Assembly: GCA_020310875.1 (NCBI GenBank)
Contig: CM035406.1
Coordinates: 89,548,206 to 89,612,205, forward strand
DNA length: 64,000 bases
From: Ceratopteris richardii
Lineage: Eukaryota > Streptophyta > Polypodiopsida > Polypodiales > Pteridaceae
Direction: 5' to 3'
This document shows positions 43,750 through 53,819 of this stretch, piece after piece. The notes under the pieces are model-generated. The model saw only the letters and a list, made by a program, of their open reading frames with translations. It searched no databases and had not been told where the DNA came from. The position numbers and the translations under genes were made by a program. Each line of letters opens with the position of its first letter. The first letter of the stretch is position 1.

Positions 43750-45325
43750 ATGCCTAGTTTCTCTACCCCCTTGGTCCCAAGTACACTCTTGTTGCAGGTT
43801 AATTTACACCAATCACTTTGTTCTTTTTAGTTGACAATTGTGTTAAGCTCTTGTTTGAAATCACGTCGTCAGGAGTACTTAAGTGAATTTCGTACTTGAT
43901 ATTTGCTCAATTCAAGTTTACTTTTGTTCCTTAGAATTTTTCGCACTTAAGCTCTACTTAATGCTTGTACTTGGTTGATTAGTTCTCTTGGACTTGATTC
44001 GTGCCTAGCGTTGCTCTAATTATTCACCACACCTAAGTCGCACTAGCCTAAGCTAGGAATTGACAAAGGAAGGTTGAGAGAACTTCCAACCTCAATCCTC
44101 TGGTTGCTTAGACTGCTACACCAGCCCAGGAAGCCTTCTCCCAAGCTTGGTACTCACTCTTGCTAGCTTGCCTTGGAATGCCTTGAGTGCACGCAATGTT
44201 CCTGCAAAAGTTCACAAGTTATTATAGCTCCTTTACTACAATGGATTGAAAGACACACATCAATTATTATAGGCTCCCCTTGGAGTAACTCACTGTACCC
44301 CCAAAATCTTATGACCACCTAGTCCCACCTACAGGCCAACTTAAAAATACATTTTCTAAAACTCCGCGTATGATTCTTACAAAAACCAATCAACGTCCAC
44401 GTAGGATTCTCAACAAGCTTTCCAACGAGACCAAAATCTCATCAATCGGAGTTCGTATGATGAAGTTATGACCATTCAGGCATGTAGGGGTCAAAATAGG
44501 CTCTCAGAGTTCAGGAAATTCCTCCCTGGTTTCTAGGTCTTTTGCCCACTCCTAAGGCTCTAATATTCTCCCAATGTGTCCGAAATTAAGCCCAAAGGTA
44601 CTTGGGTTCAATAAATTAATTCACCCTAAAACTTTCATGTGTTAAGCCCATGTATCACGATAGGTCGGGTCGGTGTGTCGCGATAGGTCGAGGTGTCGCG
44701 ATAGGTCGAGGTGTCGTGATAGGTCGGGGTGTCACGATAGGTCGAGGTGTCGCGATAGGTTGAGGTGTCGTGATACTTGGTAGTGTCGCGATAGGTCGAG
44801 GTGTCGCGATACTTGGGAGTGTCGCGATAGGTCGCGGTGTCGCGATACTTGGGAGTGTCATGATAGGTCGAGGTGTTCGATACTTGGGAGTGTCGCGATA
44901 CCTGGGAGTGTCGCGATAGGTCGGGGTGTCGCGATACTTGGGAGTGTCATGATAGGTTGAGGTGTCACGATACTTGGGAGTGTCACGATAGGTCGAGGTG
45001 TCGCGATACTTGGAAGTGTCGCGATACCTGGGATTGTAGCGATACCTCGGTGTGTCACGATAGGTCGGGATATGGTGAATTTTTCTGATCTGTCTAGCGA
45101 TTCTAGGAGCTCTCAGCCTGCGCAGTGTTGTGGTGCACTCAGAATGGTGATTGGGTCAACTTTTTGGTGTGTCGCGATAGCTCGAGCTTGACGCCTGGGG
45201 ACTTGCGCAGAAAGATTCCATACCTGCTGAGCTTGCTGGAGATGGTGATGAAGCTGAAACCTGCAAGAAACATGCACTCGATATCTCGATCGGCTTTGGT
45301 GTCTCGATGGAGCAATGATGGAATT
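43750..45325 (-). other. Gypsy-2 leader (5' UTR), truncated at the 5' side
   Basis: Non-coding. 43790-44640 is homologous to 61540-62380 of Gypsy-3: both have TCACGTCGTCAGG, GCCTAAGCTAGGAATTGACA and AGCTTTCCAAC in the same order. Beyond the array, 45080-45300 again parallels Gypsy-3 (TGTGGTGCACT, then CTGCAAGAAA). The sequence stops at the LINE. Confidence 0.72.
44653..45068. repeat. Gypsy-2 leader array (GTGTCGCGATACTTGGGA / GTGTCGCGATAGGTCGA)
   Basis: About 24 units of 17-18 bp alternate irregularly between two variants, one with ATACTTGGGA and one with ATAGGTCGA after GTGTCGCG. About a dozen perfect TCGCGA hexamers occur; other units have TCACGAT or TCATGAT. An isolated unit lies at 45169-45184, about 100 bp outside the array. 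Confidence 0.9.
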
Positions 45326-45331
45326 GGGCCC

Positions 45332-45894
45332 TTTCCAAACTAGATAACAAGTTAGCATTTTGGAAGGGCATGCAAATCAAACTCGTGGGCTGTGCAATGG
45401 TAATTAATACCTTCCTCCTTTCCTCGACCATTTACTTTCTCTCTTGCTAGAGATTGAAAGATCAAGAACTTAGTAAATTGGAAAGAATATGCAGAAACTT
45501 TATTTGGACGGGGCACCACAATAGAAGAGGGGTTCCCAAAATTAAACAGTTTACCTACATTAGCCAAAAAGATTTTAGGGGTATGGGCATTATAGATATC
45601 AAAAGCATTGCTGATAAGTTAGAAGCAAAATGGATCATCAAGGCTTGGTGCAACCGTGAGACCTCTTGGGCGAAGCTCATTTTCAGAAACAAGAACATGA
45701 TTATGTTGGTGGGCCTCCCTGGTTGGAAGGACTTGGACCTCCTTACCCTTTTATTCTCCCCATTTTTGGTTTCCCCTAAAGGCATGAACCTTGTGCACTC
45801 CCTATGGAAGAGTTGGAACAAGTTCAAACGATTTGTCAGAGTCAGAGAAGATTGGAAATGGGCGGCCAATATCAGACAAAATGACTCAATCTAG
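45332..45894 (+). pseudogene. LINE RT C-terminal region
   Basis: Reading from 45332 gives L-S-K-L-D-N-K-L-A-F-W-K-G, then V-I-N-T-F-L-L-S-S-T-I-Y-F. This matches the S-L-A-G-R-x-x-L-I-N-S-V-L-S-S-I-P-x-Y segment after the catalytic domain of plant LINE RTs. After a TAG the frame continues with L-E-R-I-C-R-N-F-I-W-T-G and F-R-G-M-G-I-I-D-I-K. Catalytic RT motifs lie in the missing 5' part. Confidence 0.78.
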
Positions 45895-46149
45895 TTTTCA
45901 ATCTCAGGCATTAGGGGAGTTGCGTCTTGGAACCTCCAAAATGATAAGAGGCTCTAGAAGAAGGGGTTCACACATTGCAAACACCTCTAGAAACAAGAAA
46001 CTAGCTAATGGATTAGATTTGAGGACATAGACCTTGCATTAAGAGTGAAATACAAAGAATGGACTCTCCTTTAGAGCAGATGCTTCGTTTAGGATCATTC
46101 AAAAACCTGACTCCTCATTTGTTGGGACCCATCGTGCCATGAGCATCTT

Positions 46150-46464
46150 ATGTGGCACAATGGCAATCGCCTGTCCAAAATTTATAGAATCAAGGTGAAC
46201 ACGGACTATCATATCACACTTAACAAGAAATGGTGTGTTACTTGGACAAGGCTTTGGTGGGATCTGAAGTTCATGTTTATGTGGCATCCCCTCATCGAGA
46301 TCAAAAAATCGATTCTCATGTGGCAAATTCTCCACTGTGGTGTCTTGACCAACTTAAAGGCTAACAAAATTTGTGGAGCTTCGCTATGGTGCAAGCGATG
46401 CTACCGTAGCATCAAGGATCTGGGTCACATCTTCTTCGCTTGCCCCAAATCTCATGTGCTCTAG
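46150..46464 (+). pseudogene. LINE zf-RVT domain
   Basis: 105 codons, with I-K-K-S-I-L-M-W-Q-I-L-H-C-G-V-L-T, I-C-G-A-S-L-W-C-K-R-C and D-L-G-H-I-F-F-A-C-P. This is the C-x2-C...H-x-F-x-x-C-P zinc-binding region at the end of plant LINE ORF2. The frame continues a little past a TAG at 46462. Confidence 0.8.
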
Positions 46465-46932
46465 CATACCCTTGGGAATATTTTGAGACTGCAGGCACAA
46501 ATCACTTGGAAGCAAGCACTACTTGGCGAAGAGATTGGATTCTAACTGTGGAATGCTATAAGAGGGGAAACCCTCTAGAAGATTTGTAGGGAGCAGTGTG
46601 CCAACAATTTTGGACACCCTCCTAAAGAGTAGTCAATCGAGAAATCCCTATTCCTCCTTGGTAAAATAATCTCCAACTATAAAAGGTCCCCACCTTTTAG
46701 GCATCATAAAGTGTTTCTCATCAAGAACAACAAACGTAAGCCTAAGTGGGCCCTTCATGAGAGGGATGAGAGGGTTGTTAAACTACTTTGTAACACTCTC
46801 TAGTCCCACAAAGTTCTGCCCCTGCTTTGTGGGATTTGGGGGGTCCCAAGGGCACGAGTTCCATTCACTTGTAACTTGTTCTTTTTATTTAATTAAAGTC
46901 CCAAGGCTATTCTTCCTTTTGAAAAAAAAAAC

Positions 46933-47106
46933 ATCATTTAAACATAGTCCTTATGCAAGTAGACTTGATTTAAGTTCCTGACATGGTGTATTGGGATTAA
47001 ATTATTATAGCAATGAAGAAGATTGGAACCAATGGTGGAATGAGTGGAGGTATTTCACTATTAATCCAAAATAGCTATACTTCTATCTTGGTCCATGATA
47101 ACCTCA
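46933..47106. other. Spacer, nothing recognised
   Basis: 175 bp between the LINE poly(A) and the Gypsy-3 LTR. The last five bases, CTCAC, would be the left target duplication of Gypsy-3; the right copy lies outside the window. Confidence 0.5.
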
Positions 47107-47731
47107 CTGTAGCTCAGTGATGAGTAGCACCTCCTTTAATGTCAATCCGGGAAGACGTGAGGATGGTATGAAGACCTCGAGCAAGTGAAGGCACAAGTGC
47201 GTGAGTGAGAAGCACACTAGCATGCACACACATACACACACGTGCACATACGGTAAGACCAAGAGTGAGAAGCAATGGAGTTCTTTAGATTACTTCCAAA
47301 ATGCTCATACAAGTTTAGATCAGTTACAAGCTTTTTTCAAAAATGAGCTCTCTAGCTCTATTTATAGTTTTTGACTAGGTTTTGGCCCTGTCCAGACCTA
47401 GTGTCCGGCCTAGTTAAAAATTAGGTTCTAGGGTCTATTTGAAGGATCAAACGGAGTCTAAAAAATATGAAAACTGGTAGGTAGCTACTTCTAATGCTCC
47501 TCAAGCTCAAGGACTCCTTGGCTTGCACAAAATGGAGCTACAAAAATATGAAATGGTATTTACAATGATTGTTAGTGATGAGAATCACTATTATAAAGAT
47601 GTTGATTTGGAAAAATTTGAAGGGCCTATCTGCCACATTTGCGTCGACTGCTCTGTCTACTTAATCCTTCACCTCGCTCTGACTCTCTCCGCTGGCTTCC
47701 TTGTCTAGTCAGTCCTTGACTACTTTCAACA
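47107..47731 (-). repeat. Gypsy-3 3' LTR
   Basis: 625 bp, TGTAGCTC at one end and CTTTCAACA at the other (plus strand). A TATA box CTATAAATAG is on the minus strand at 47358-47367. Confidence 0.93.
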
Positions 47732-47746
47732 CCCCCCCCTCTCTCG
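47732..47746 (-). other. Gypsy-3 polypurine tract
   Basis: The minus strand reads GAGAGAGGGGGGGG directly before TGTTGAAAG of the 3' LTR. Confidence 0.92.
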
Positions 47747-48222
47747 TGTCTGTCGTCCCTGACAGACCCTTGTTGCTGGGAGTGCTGTAGGTAATATTCC
47801 ACAACATGAGTGGCAAGCTGATGTTCTTGGATGCATAGTCCTCTGGCCAAATCTGTCATCATGCGATCCCAATCAATGGGCCCTGGAATGTCCGGATGTG
47901 GCAGACGTAACTGATCTGCATGGATGGCTTATTCGACGGCGAATAGATGTAGCAAATGTGTCGGTTTGGGAATGAAAATTTCCGAATGATATTCCCAGAA
48001 CCCTGTAGAGAACATTTCCTTAAATGTCTGCTTGAAGCATGTGGGTAAATACTTTATACGTGCATGCCAGGCAAAGATTATGCTGGCCGAGGGAGTCTGG
48101 CTCATGTCGTAGACTAAATCCTTATTAGCTTGAGAGAATCCGGGGGCATAGATGTATGGAGCCTGTACCTTCCGAAAGGTTTTGAAGACAATTGTCATGA
48201 GTTCGAATATTTTCATACACAT
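47747..48222 (-). pseudogene. Gypsy-3 downstream ORF, C-terminal end
   Basis: The frame at 48222-47929 (97 codons) includes Y-A-P-G-F-S-Q-A-N-K-D-L-V-Y-D and S-A-S-I-I-F-A-W-H-A-R. It overlaps the previous piece by a frameshift near 48215. After the stop at 47929 another open frame (from 47862) runs into the PPT and LTR with an Arg/Ser/Gly-rich sequence, so the original C-terminus may have been close to the PPT. Function unknown. Confidence 0.6.
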
Positions 48223-48806
48223 TTTGCTGCTATGTCGGGTACATTGTTTAGACGGGTAGACCAGTGTCGAATTGTTGATATCATGTAAGCGACGGTTGGG
48301 GTCCCTCGAGGTGGAGCAAAATACGGATAGTTAACCCAAGCCGAGCATTCTTTATTGTTGCGTACCTTGATTGCAAATGCTTGCCAGGATCTGCGACGTA
48401 CCATTGGGCAATAGCATGGATTATACTTGATATACAGTGGCCTGGTTGCCCAGGTGCTCATCATCTCAGGGTAATCGGTTAGTAGACGTGCACGCCAATT
48501 AGGTTGGAAGATCGAGCTAGCACGTGCATCTGTTGGTAAGTCCTCTGGCTCAAATTGAGTGGCGAATGAGGGCTCCTTCCCTGTATGCCTTTTAACTTCT
48601 GCATTATAATCATGTAGCAAGGCAAAGTAAGGCATGTATTGCGGCTCTGATGTTGTGATCAACCATTGGTGGGATAGGTTCTGAAAGTAAGAAGATCGAA
48701 GGACAGTTTCTTCCAGATTTATGAGAGATTGAATTTGCACGGCAACGTGATCATCATGTGTCTTTCCCACTTTCTCGACCCTTTTTAACCCAATTTGGAA
48801 CTCCAA
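48213..48806 (-). pseudogene. Gypsy-3 downstream ORF, C-terminal conserved domain
   Basis: 197 codons. It shares L-E-E-T-V-L-R-S-S-Y-F-Q-N-L-S, Q-Y-M-P-Y-F-A-L-L and D-Y-N-A-E-V-K-R with Gypsy-2. It continues with R-A-R-L-L-T-D-Y-P-E-M-M-S-T-W-A-T-R and C-Y-C-P-M-V-R-R-R-S-W-Q. It is basic and aromatic-rich, without a transmembrane segment. Not recognised. Confidence 0.68.
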
Positions 48807-49374
48807 TTTCTAAAGTGTCCTGTCCTTCCTCTGTAACCCGACCGCCGGGTGTTGGCATCGGCTCGTATGGCTCTTCATAGCTATCATCGACTAGGATTTC
48901 TACTACTGTTTCAGGTTCGGGTTCTTCAGTTGGCGAGGGTGGCCTTTCATATGGTAAGAGGCATGCTTGGAGTTCTGCCACCTGCTTCTGGAGGGTCTCT
49001 AATTCTTCTATAGAGTGTTGCAAGATTATCGGCTCCTGTTGAGCTGAGGGGGCACTGGCTATCTGCTTCTTAAGGTCCACACATTCAGCCTCTAGCTTTT
49101 CATATGACTCCAAGAAACTTGCATGTTCCTCGAGTAAGATGCGAATGTCTTCTGAGGGGACTGCTCGATACTTGGTAGGGCTAATGGTTGCTCCTGCACT
49201 TCCTTCCATAGCTGCTTCAAAATTATCTTGGTTTTGTTGTTGAAGCCGCTTGTTTTCTTCCAATGCTGCTGCCATATGCTTCCTTAATAGCCCCAGGTTG
49301 CGTCTGAGTGTAGCATTAGATATCATTTGCGCCTGGAGCACAGTTTCTAGTTCCTTGACTGTTGTATCATCCAC
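48754..49374 (-). pseudogene. Gypsy-3 downstream ORF, coiled-coil part
   Basis: 206 codons. A heptad-rich segment (L-R-R-N-L-G-L-L-R-K-H-M-A-A-A-L-E-E-N-K) is followed by a Y-R-A-V-P-S-E-D-I segment also found in Gypsy-2 (F-R-A-V-P-S-E-S-I). A second heptad stretch and a Pro/Glu-rich tail ending G-R-V-T-E-E-G-Q-D-T come after. A frameshift near 48780 joins it to the next piece. Confidence 0.72.
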
Positions 49375-50781
49375 CGTCGATATTTTTTATTCCAATTTTG
49401 AGTGAGCTTACTGTAAAGTGGTATGTTCGGTTAGGAGCGTTTGGTAATCAGCTTCTAAAGTGTTAACTCTAGCCTGTAGGTGCCAAGATTCTGCCTAGAG
49501 GGCAGCATTGCGTTCTTCCAATTGATGGTATTCTTGTTGTAGTTGATGTGCACACTGAAGTAATGTATTAAATATGATATTTACATTATGAGATGCAAGG
49601 GGGAAAGTTTTGAATGCAGGGGAAGTGGGAATGGGAAGGGAGGTAGTGAATGCTGTGTCTGCCAATGATGTGTTGAGTGGTGAGGTGGGGGGTAGTGGAG
49701 GGGGAGAGGGTGGAATTGTGGGGAAAGGTGCTATGGTGGGTGAAATGTCCATTGGGTCAGACAGAGTGGTGTGTACAGGGGCTACCATGTAGGTTGGTAT
49801 GGTAGGTGAAGTGAGTGTGGTGTTCGTGTAGATTGATGTCGTTGCGAACATGAGGGAAATGTGCCTCTGAAACATTGGAGTGCTGGTGGACTGCGCCACG
49901 AAGGATGGTTGTTGGGGTGGTGCGGTTAGGGTGAATGAGGTGTAGGGGACAGATGGGAAGTGAGGGTCATGGAATGGAGGTATCCGTATTGGGGGATAGG
50001 CTGGGAAACACAGGGTGCCTTCTGTGGGTGCAAGGTTTCCAACCACACTTGGAATTATGGGATGGCCAATTATGGGTTCGGAGGACAGAAGGGTTGAAGT
50101 GTACAAGGGATTGGTGATGGAAGAGAAGAGGGTGTCTTGTGAGGTGGGTTCTCGAAATGAGAATGCTGTGAATGAGGTTGGGTTATAAGTGAAGGTAGAG
50201 GTGATGGCTGCCGTTTCTTCCATGGTGGGAGGTGGTGGTGGGGGTGGAGAAGGTGGTGATGGGGGGTGATGGGGTGAGATGGGTGATGTCTGAACGAAGG
50301 TTTCAACAGAGAGGTCAATGGTGGTGGTGGGGGTAGCTGTGGTTTCAATGGTTACTTCTTGTTCTGTGACGGGTATCCTGATAGTCTTACCTGCTCGTGG
50401 TAATGTGTCAACTCTGCGTTTGTCATACCTCACGGACTGGCGGACTGCTGTGTGGACAGCCTCTGGAATCCCTAAAGATTCTGACACTAATTTGAGGGTG
50501 TCAATAAAATGTTGATCCACCCCATCATCTGATAGCATTTCTTGCATCAAAGCTTGGCCTGACACAAGAGAGAGTTGATGCCTTTCTTGTACTGCTTTGA
50601 TTGTATCGTATAACCTTTGTAGCTGAGCTGTGTATGCAGGTGCACCTACAAGTTCTGGCACTTCTTGTAGCTCATCTTGATGCTCTTGATCATAATCCTC
50701 CTCATCTTCCTCCTATTCTTCATCTTCATCATCCTCTTCATCCACTTCAACTGTGGTGACAGGTACTTGGGAGGTTGTCGC
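49375..50781 (-). pseudogene. Gypsy-3 downstream ORF, middle and Pro-rich part
   Basis: The main frame at 50661-49495 (388 codons) is in frame with both neighbours and separated only by stops. It starts near A-P-A-Y-T-A-Q-L-Q-R-L-Y-D-T-I-K and has L-P-R-A-G-K-T-I-R-I-P. A long Thr/Pro/Ser-rich stretch follows, including P-P-S-P-P-S-P-P-P-P-P-P-P. The strand complementary to the coding strand is strongly G-rich at 50220-50340. Likely a disordered linker. Confidence 0.7.
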
Positions 50782-52014
50782 CTACGGTTGAACATTCTCC
50801 ACTTGTTGTTTCTCTTTTGCCTCCAGCTCCACATCTTGTAACAATTGTTCGAAGTCTTCATTCGTGAGTTCTTCCAAGGGTGCACCACCAGGAAATTCAA
50901 GATCGGTTGGGACTGGAGGAAATATCAAGTTAGGCCCATCGGTGCTGCGTCTTGGAAGTCGTAGTGTGAATGGCTGCACTCTGCGGGGTGGAGGGGTAGC
51001 GTTTGGTGTTAGGGTGGCTCCACGTGGTTGAGCGCAAGGGACTTGGACAGTACCTCTCATCTTCTTAGAAGGGGTTCCAGTGGATGTCCTGCCTCTAAAC
51101 TGCTCTACTCGATTCCACATCAGGGCCCATTGAATAGGGATGTCATAAGCCAAACACCTATAAATGATTCTAGTCAGAGCACAACATCCATATAAAACAT
51201 GCTTCTGCGGCCATCGTTTGTGGGCTAGGTGTATCTGGTCAATTATCTAGTGGGGTAAGTTGATGGTAAGGCTCTGTGTCTTTGCCAGATACAAACTAAA
51301 CCATATCTTTTTGGGTGGCATGGTGAATCTATCTTGGGCAGGAAAAGCAAAGTGTTGCATGCACATGGGAAGGTGGATTGCAATATTAGGCGTCATGGCC
51401 ACCATGTCCTTGAGCTTGGTGAGGCTTCAATTCTTCATGTAATCAGGCACTAGGGTCTCCTTCTCTATTGGAATATGCATTCCGCGCATATCTAGGGCCT
51501 CTCTCACCAAGTTGTTTGATAGCCTAAACCTCTTGAGCTCATTTCCCTTTGTCAAAGATGGAAGCACAAATGAGCTTGCGCCTTTTGGGTTCTTGTTTGG
51601 AGTCAAGGTGTTGATGAGATAGTAGCATCGCATGAAGTCAGGCTTTGGGAGCCGGGCACTGAAGTATGCACCCAATCCTGCCTTCTCCCATACCGGACGT
51701 AGACCTTCTGCATTTTGTAACTTCTCGAATTCCCTTGTAAAGAAATGGTATTTACCTAGCTTCCCATTGAATTCCAACTCTGATTCCCATAGGTATGTTC
51801 CCTCTCCCAAGGGTCCTTCCACTTCACTAAACCAGTGGGAAGCTTTTCCTACGGGTATGGTATGGCCACTGGGAGGGTTTGCAATAGGTATTATTTTGAT
51901 GGCCTGCAATTCTTCTGGTTTTTCATTTGTCTCAGACAAAACGGGTAAACTGTCTAAGTCCACCACTTGCTAGCTCGTTCCTGTTTGAAAGGTTGTTCCC
52001 ACAGCGTCAGCCAT
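50782..52014 (-). pseudogene. Gypsy-3 downstream ORF, N-terminal globular domain
   Basis: Begins at the ATG at 52014 (M-A-D-A-V-G-T-T-F-Q-T), with a TAG soon after, then open frames 51966-51427 and 51153-50782 in one frame. It shares S-H-W-F, W-E-S-E-L-E-F, F-T-R-E-F-E-K-L-Q-N, R-L-P-K-P-D-F-M-R-C-Y-Y-L-I, N-I-A-I, C-M-Q-H-F-A-F-P and I-I-Y-R-C-L-A-Y-D-I-P-I with Gypsy-2. An acidic stretch ends the domain. With the pieces to 47929 the ORF spans about 1360 codons. I do not recognise the family. Confidence 0.72.
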
Positions 52015-52142
52015 GTTGCGGAAATCACTGCCGGTTCTGTGAGAATATATGAATGATTGTTAACATTGCAATGGACACAAAATGACACTGTGTCCCCGTT
52101 ACAACATTAACTTGATGAATTGTGATGTAGTCAGTTGGTTAG

Positions 52143-53819
52143 TTAGTGCTCGCATGGATGTGAGTGTGAAGTGTGGTTAGCTGATACTGAATGCCTATGA
52201 GCTAATTGGGGGTCGGGTGCATTGTGGATGCAGTTAGTAAGTGGACGTGGTTTTACAATTAGGTCAGATGGTTTGTTACAAGGTTTGGGTTGCCAAACAT
52301 GATGGATGGCACTCTGTTTTGATTGTTTGGAGACTCTAGAGAGCTTCATAAGAGTGTCTGCTTGGAAATGAGGCTTTTTAGGGACCCATTCACAAGTGAT
52401 TCTACTCATGCTCATGGGCCAATGTGTGTTTGTGTGTATTGAATACAAGTGGGTAACAGCTCTTCGAGTGAGTGAACTATGTTGAACAGGGTGTGGTCTC
52501 GGTGTAGCTATTTGAGCCCGCAAACAAGCCTTAGGCACCCAAATTTGTCTTGATTGTGGGCGAGCCTTCATTGACTTCTTGGGTACCCACATAGACTTCA
52601 CTTTCACAGAAGGATTTTTGGAGGACTTCTTATTAGTGTCGTGTCGTTGATCACTAATAGGAAGTTGAGCCAGTTGTTGTGGCTTGACCGCAATAGGATG
52701 CTTGCTTTTCCGTACCCACACTTGTTTTGGTGGTTGAGACACCGTGCGTCGTATTTTCTTTGTGCCTCGAGCATAAGTAGTCTGCTGCTTCTGCATTTGA
52801 TCCGCTTTAGGTTGCTGCATCCCTGTGGCTTTTGAAAAAGAAGAGAGTTCCGTCGTATCCTTAACGTCCTTGTTGAGACAATCATCCCTCTGCATCACAC
52901 AGTTTTGGACAAGAATAGCATGGTCATCTTCATGTGTACTCCTGGAAGGACCAGGAGTGGGTGCCTTGCCTAATTCCTTGAGTGCTTCATTTCCTAACTC
53001 GATCGTAATGCGTTCCTCATTGACCCAAACCTGAAGAAGTCCACTTCTTAGGTTTAAGTTGACTGCATGATCATAGATCCAATCTTGACCCAAGACAAGA
53101 GTCTCAGTGAGGTCCTCATCTTCACACACTAGTACTTTGACTGTCATTACTTCGTCTTGAATATAGAGGGGAAGTTCCACCTCGCCCATGCAAGGGGTTT
53201 CCACACCTCCCAATCCTATGAGATATGCTTCTATAGGATTGACAGTTAATTTCAACTCTTGACAGTACGAAAATTTAACAGCACTAGTGGCTGCACCAGA
53301 GTCAATCAAGGCTCTTACAGCCCTTGCACCCTTTCCTTGTCCTATCTCTAAGGTTATAAAAGGACGTCGATCAATTATCCTATGAGAGCTAATACCTGAA
53401 ACTTCACACATAGCCACATGATATCCTTGATCTGCATATGCCTCTGCCCTAGGTTGTTCTCTACCCTGTCTTCTCAACTTCATTCTCCAGATACGTTCCA
53501 ATGCTTCTGCTTGAGCTTCTTCTCGAATTCGTCTTTCTTCTTCTTTGCGTTTCTTAGCAGTGTTGAGTCGACTTAGCATCTCTTTCGTCAGAGGTTCCTG
53601 ATATAACTTGACTCTGCACCTGCTTATGTAGCTCGGGAGAATATCGCCTTCCAATGTGGCTAGTTGCACTGCTCCACTTGTTGAGATTCTATTAATGATC
53701 ATGGGTCCGTAGCCTCTCTTCTCTAGTTTCCTCACATGTTGTTTCAAAGTGTAGACTAATACTAGGTTGCCTGCCTTCAAACCTTTATCCTTAACGTGGG
53801 CATCAAAGTATGCCTTCTG
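52143..53819 (-). pseudogene. Gypsy-3 integrase end, second retropepsin and W-x-P-K tail
   Basis: 545 codons open (53780-52143). Residues 1-85 are the integrase C-terminal part (N-L-V-L-V-Y, Y-G-P-M-I-I-N-R-I). Residues 135-240 are the second retropepsin-like domain: F-I-T-L-E-I-G-Q-G, A-L-I-D-S-G-A-A-T-S-A (Asp codon 53303-53301), P-C-M-G-E-V-E-L-P-L-Y-I and L-V-L-G-Q-D-W. The tail has W at residues 355, 398, 414, 465 and 496 in QVWVRK, SMWVPK, QIWVPK, CEWVPK and HVWQPK. No break separates these parts, so integrase, protease and repeats lie on one frame. Confidence 0.85.

Larger units (their letters stand above)
30766..45325 (-). mobile_element. Gypsy-2: internal region of a gypsy element without LTRs
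   Basis: From right to left it holds a leader with an array, gag, retropepsin 1, RT, RNase H, integrase, retropepsin 2 with a WxPK tail, and the long downstream ORF. That ORF is cut at 30766 where the Gypsy-1 LTR begins. The 5' end is cut at about 45325 by LINE sequence, so both LTRs and the PBS are lost. The same order of parts is seen in Gypsy-3. Stops and frameshifts are frequent. Confidence 0.85.
45326..46932 (+). mobile_element. 5'-truncated LINE with poly(A)
   Basis: Contains the end of the RT domain, the zf-RVT domain, a 3' UTR and an A-run at 46921-46931. It has no LTR. The 5' truncation and poly(A) are typical of target-primed insertion. No clear target duplication was found by eye. 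Confidence 0.8.

Noticed and set aside
44655..45058. ORFs encoding T-P-R-P-I-A repeats
   Set aside because: They are translations of the Gypsy-2 array. The homologous position in Gypsy-3 does not encode the same peptide, so protein selection is unlikely.
47929..52014. Envelope gene in Gypsy-3
   Set aside because: No signal peptide, no transmembrane helix and no fusion-peptide-like segment; Pro-rich and coiled-coil parts alone do not support Env.
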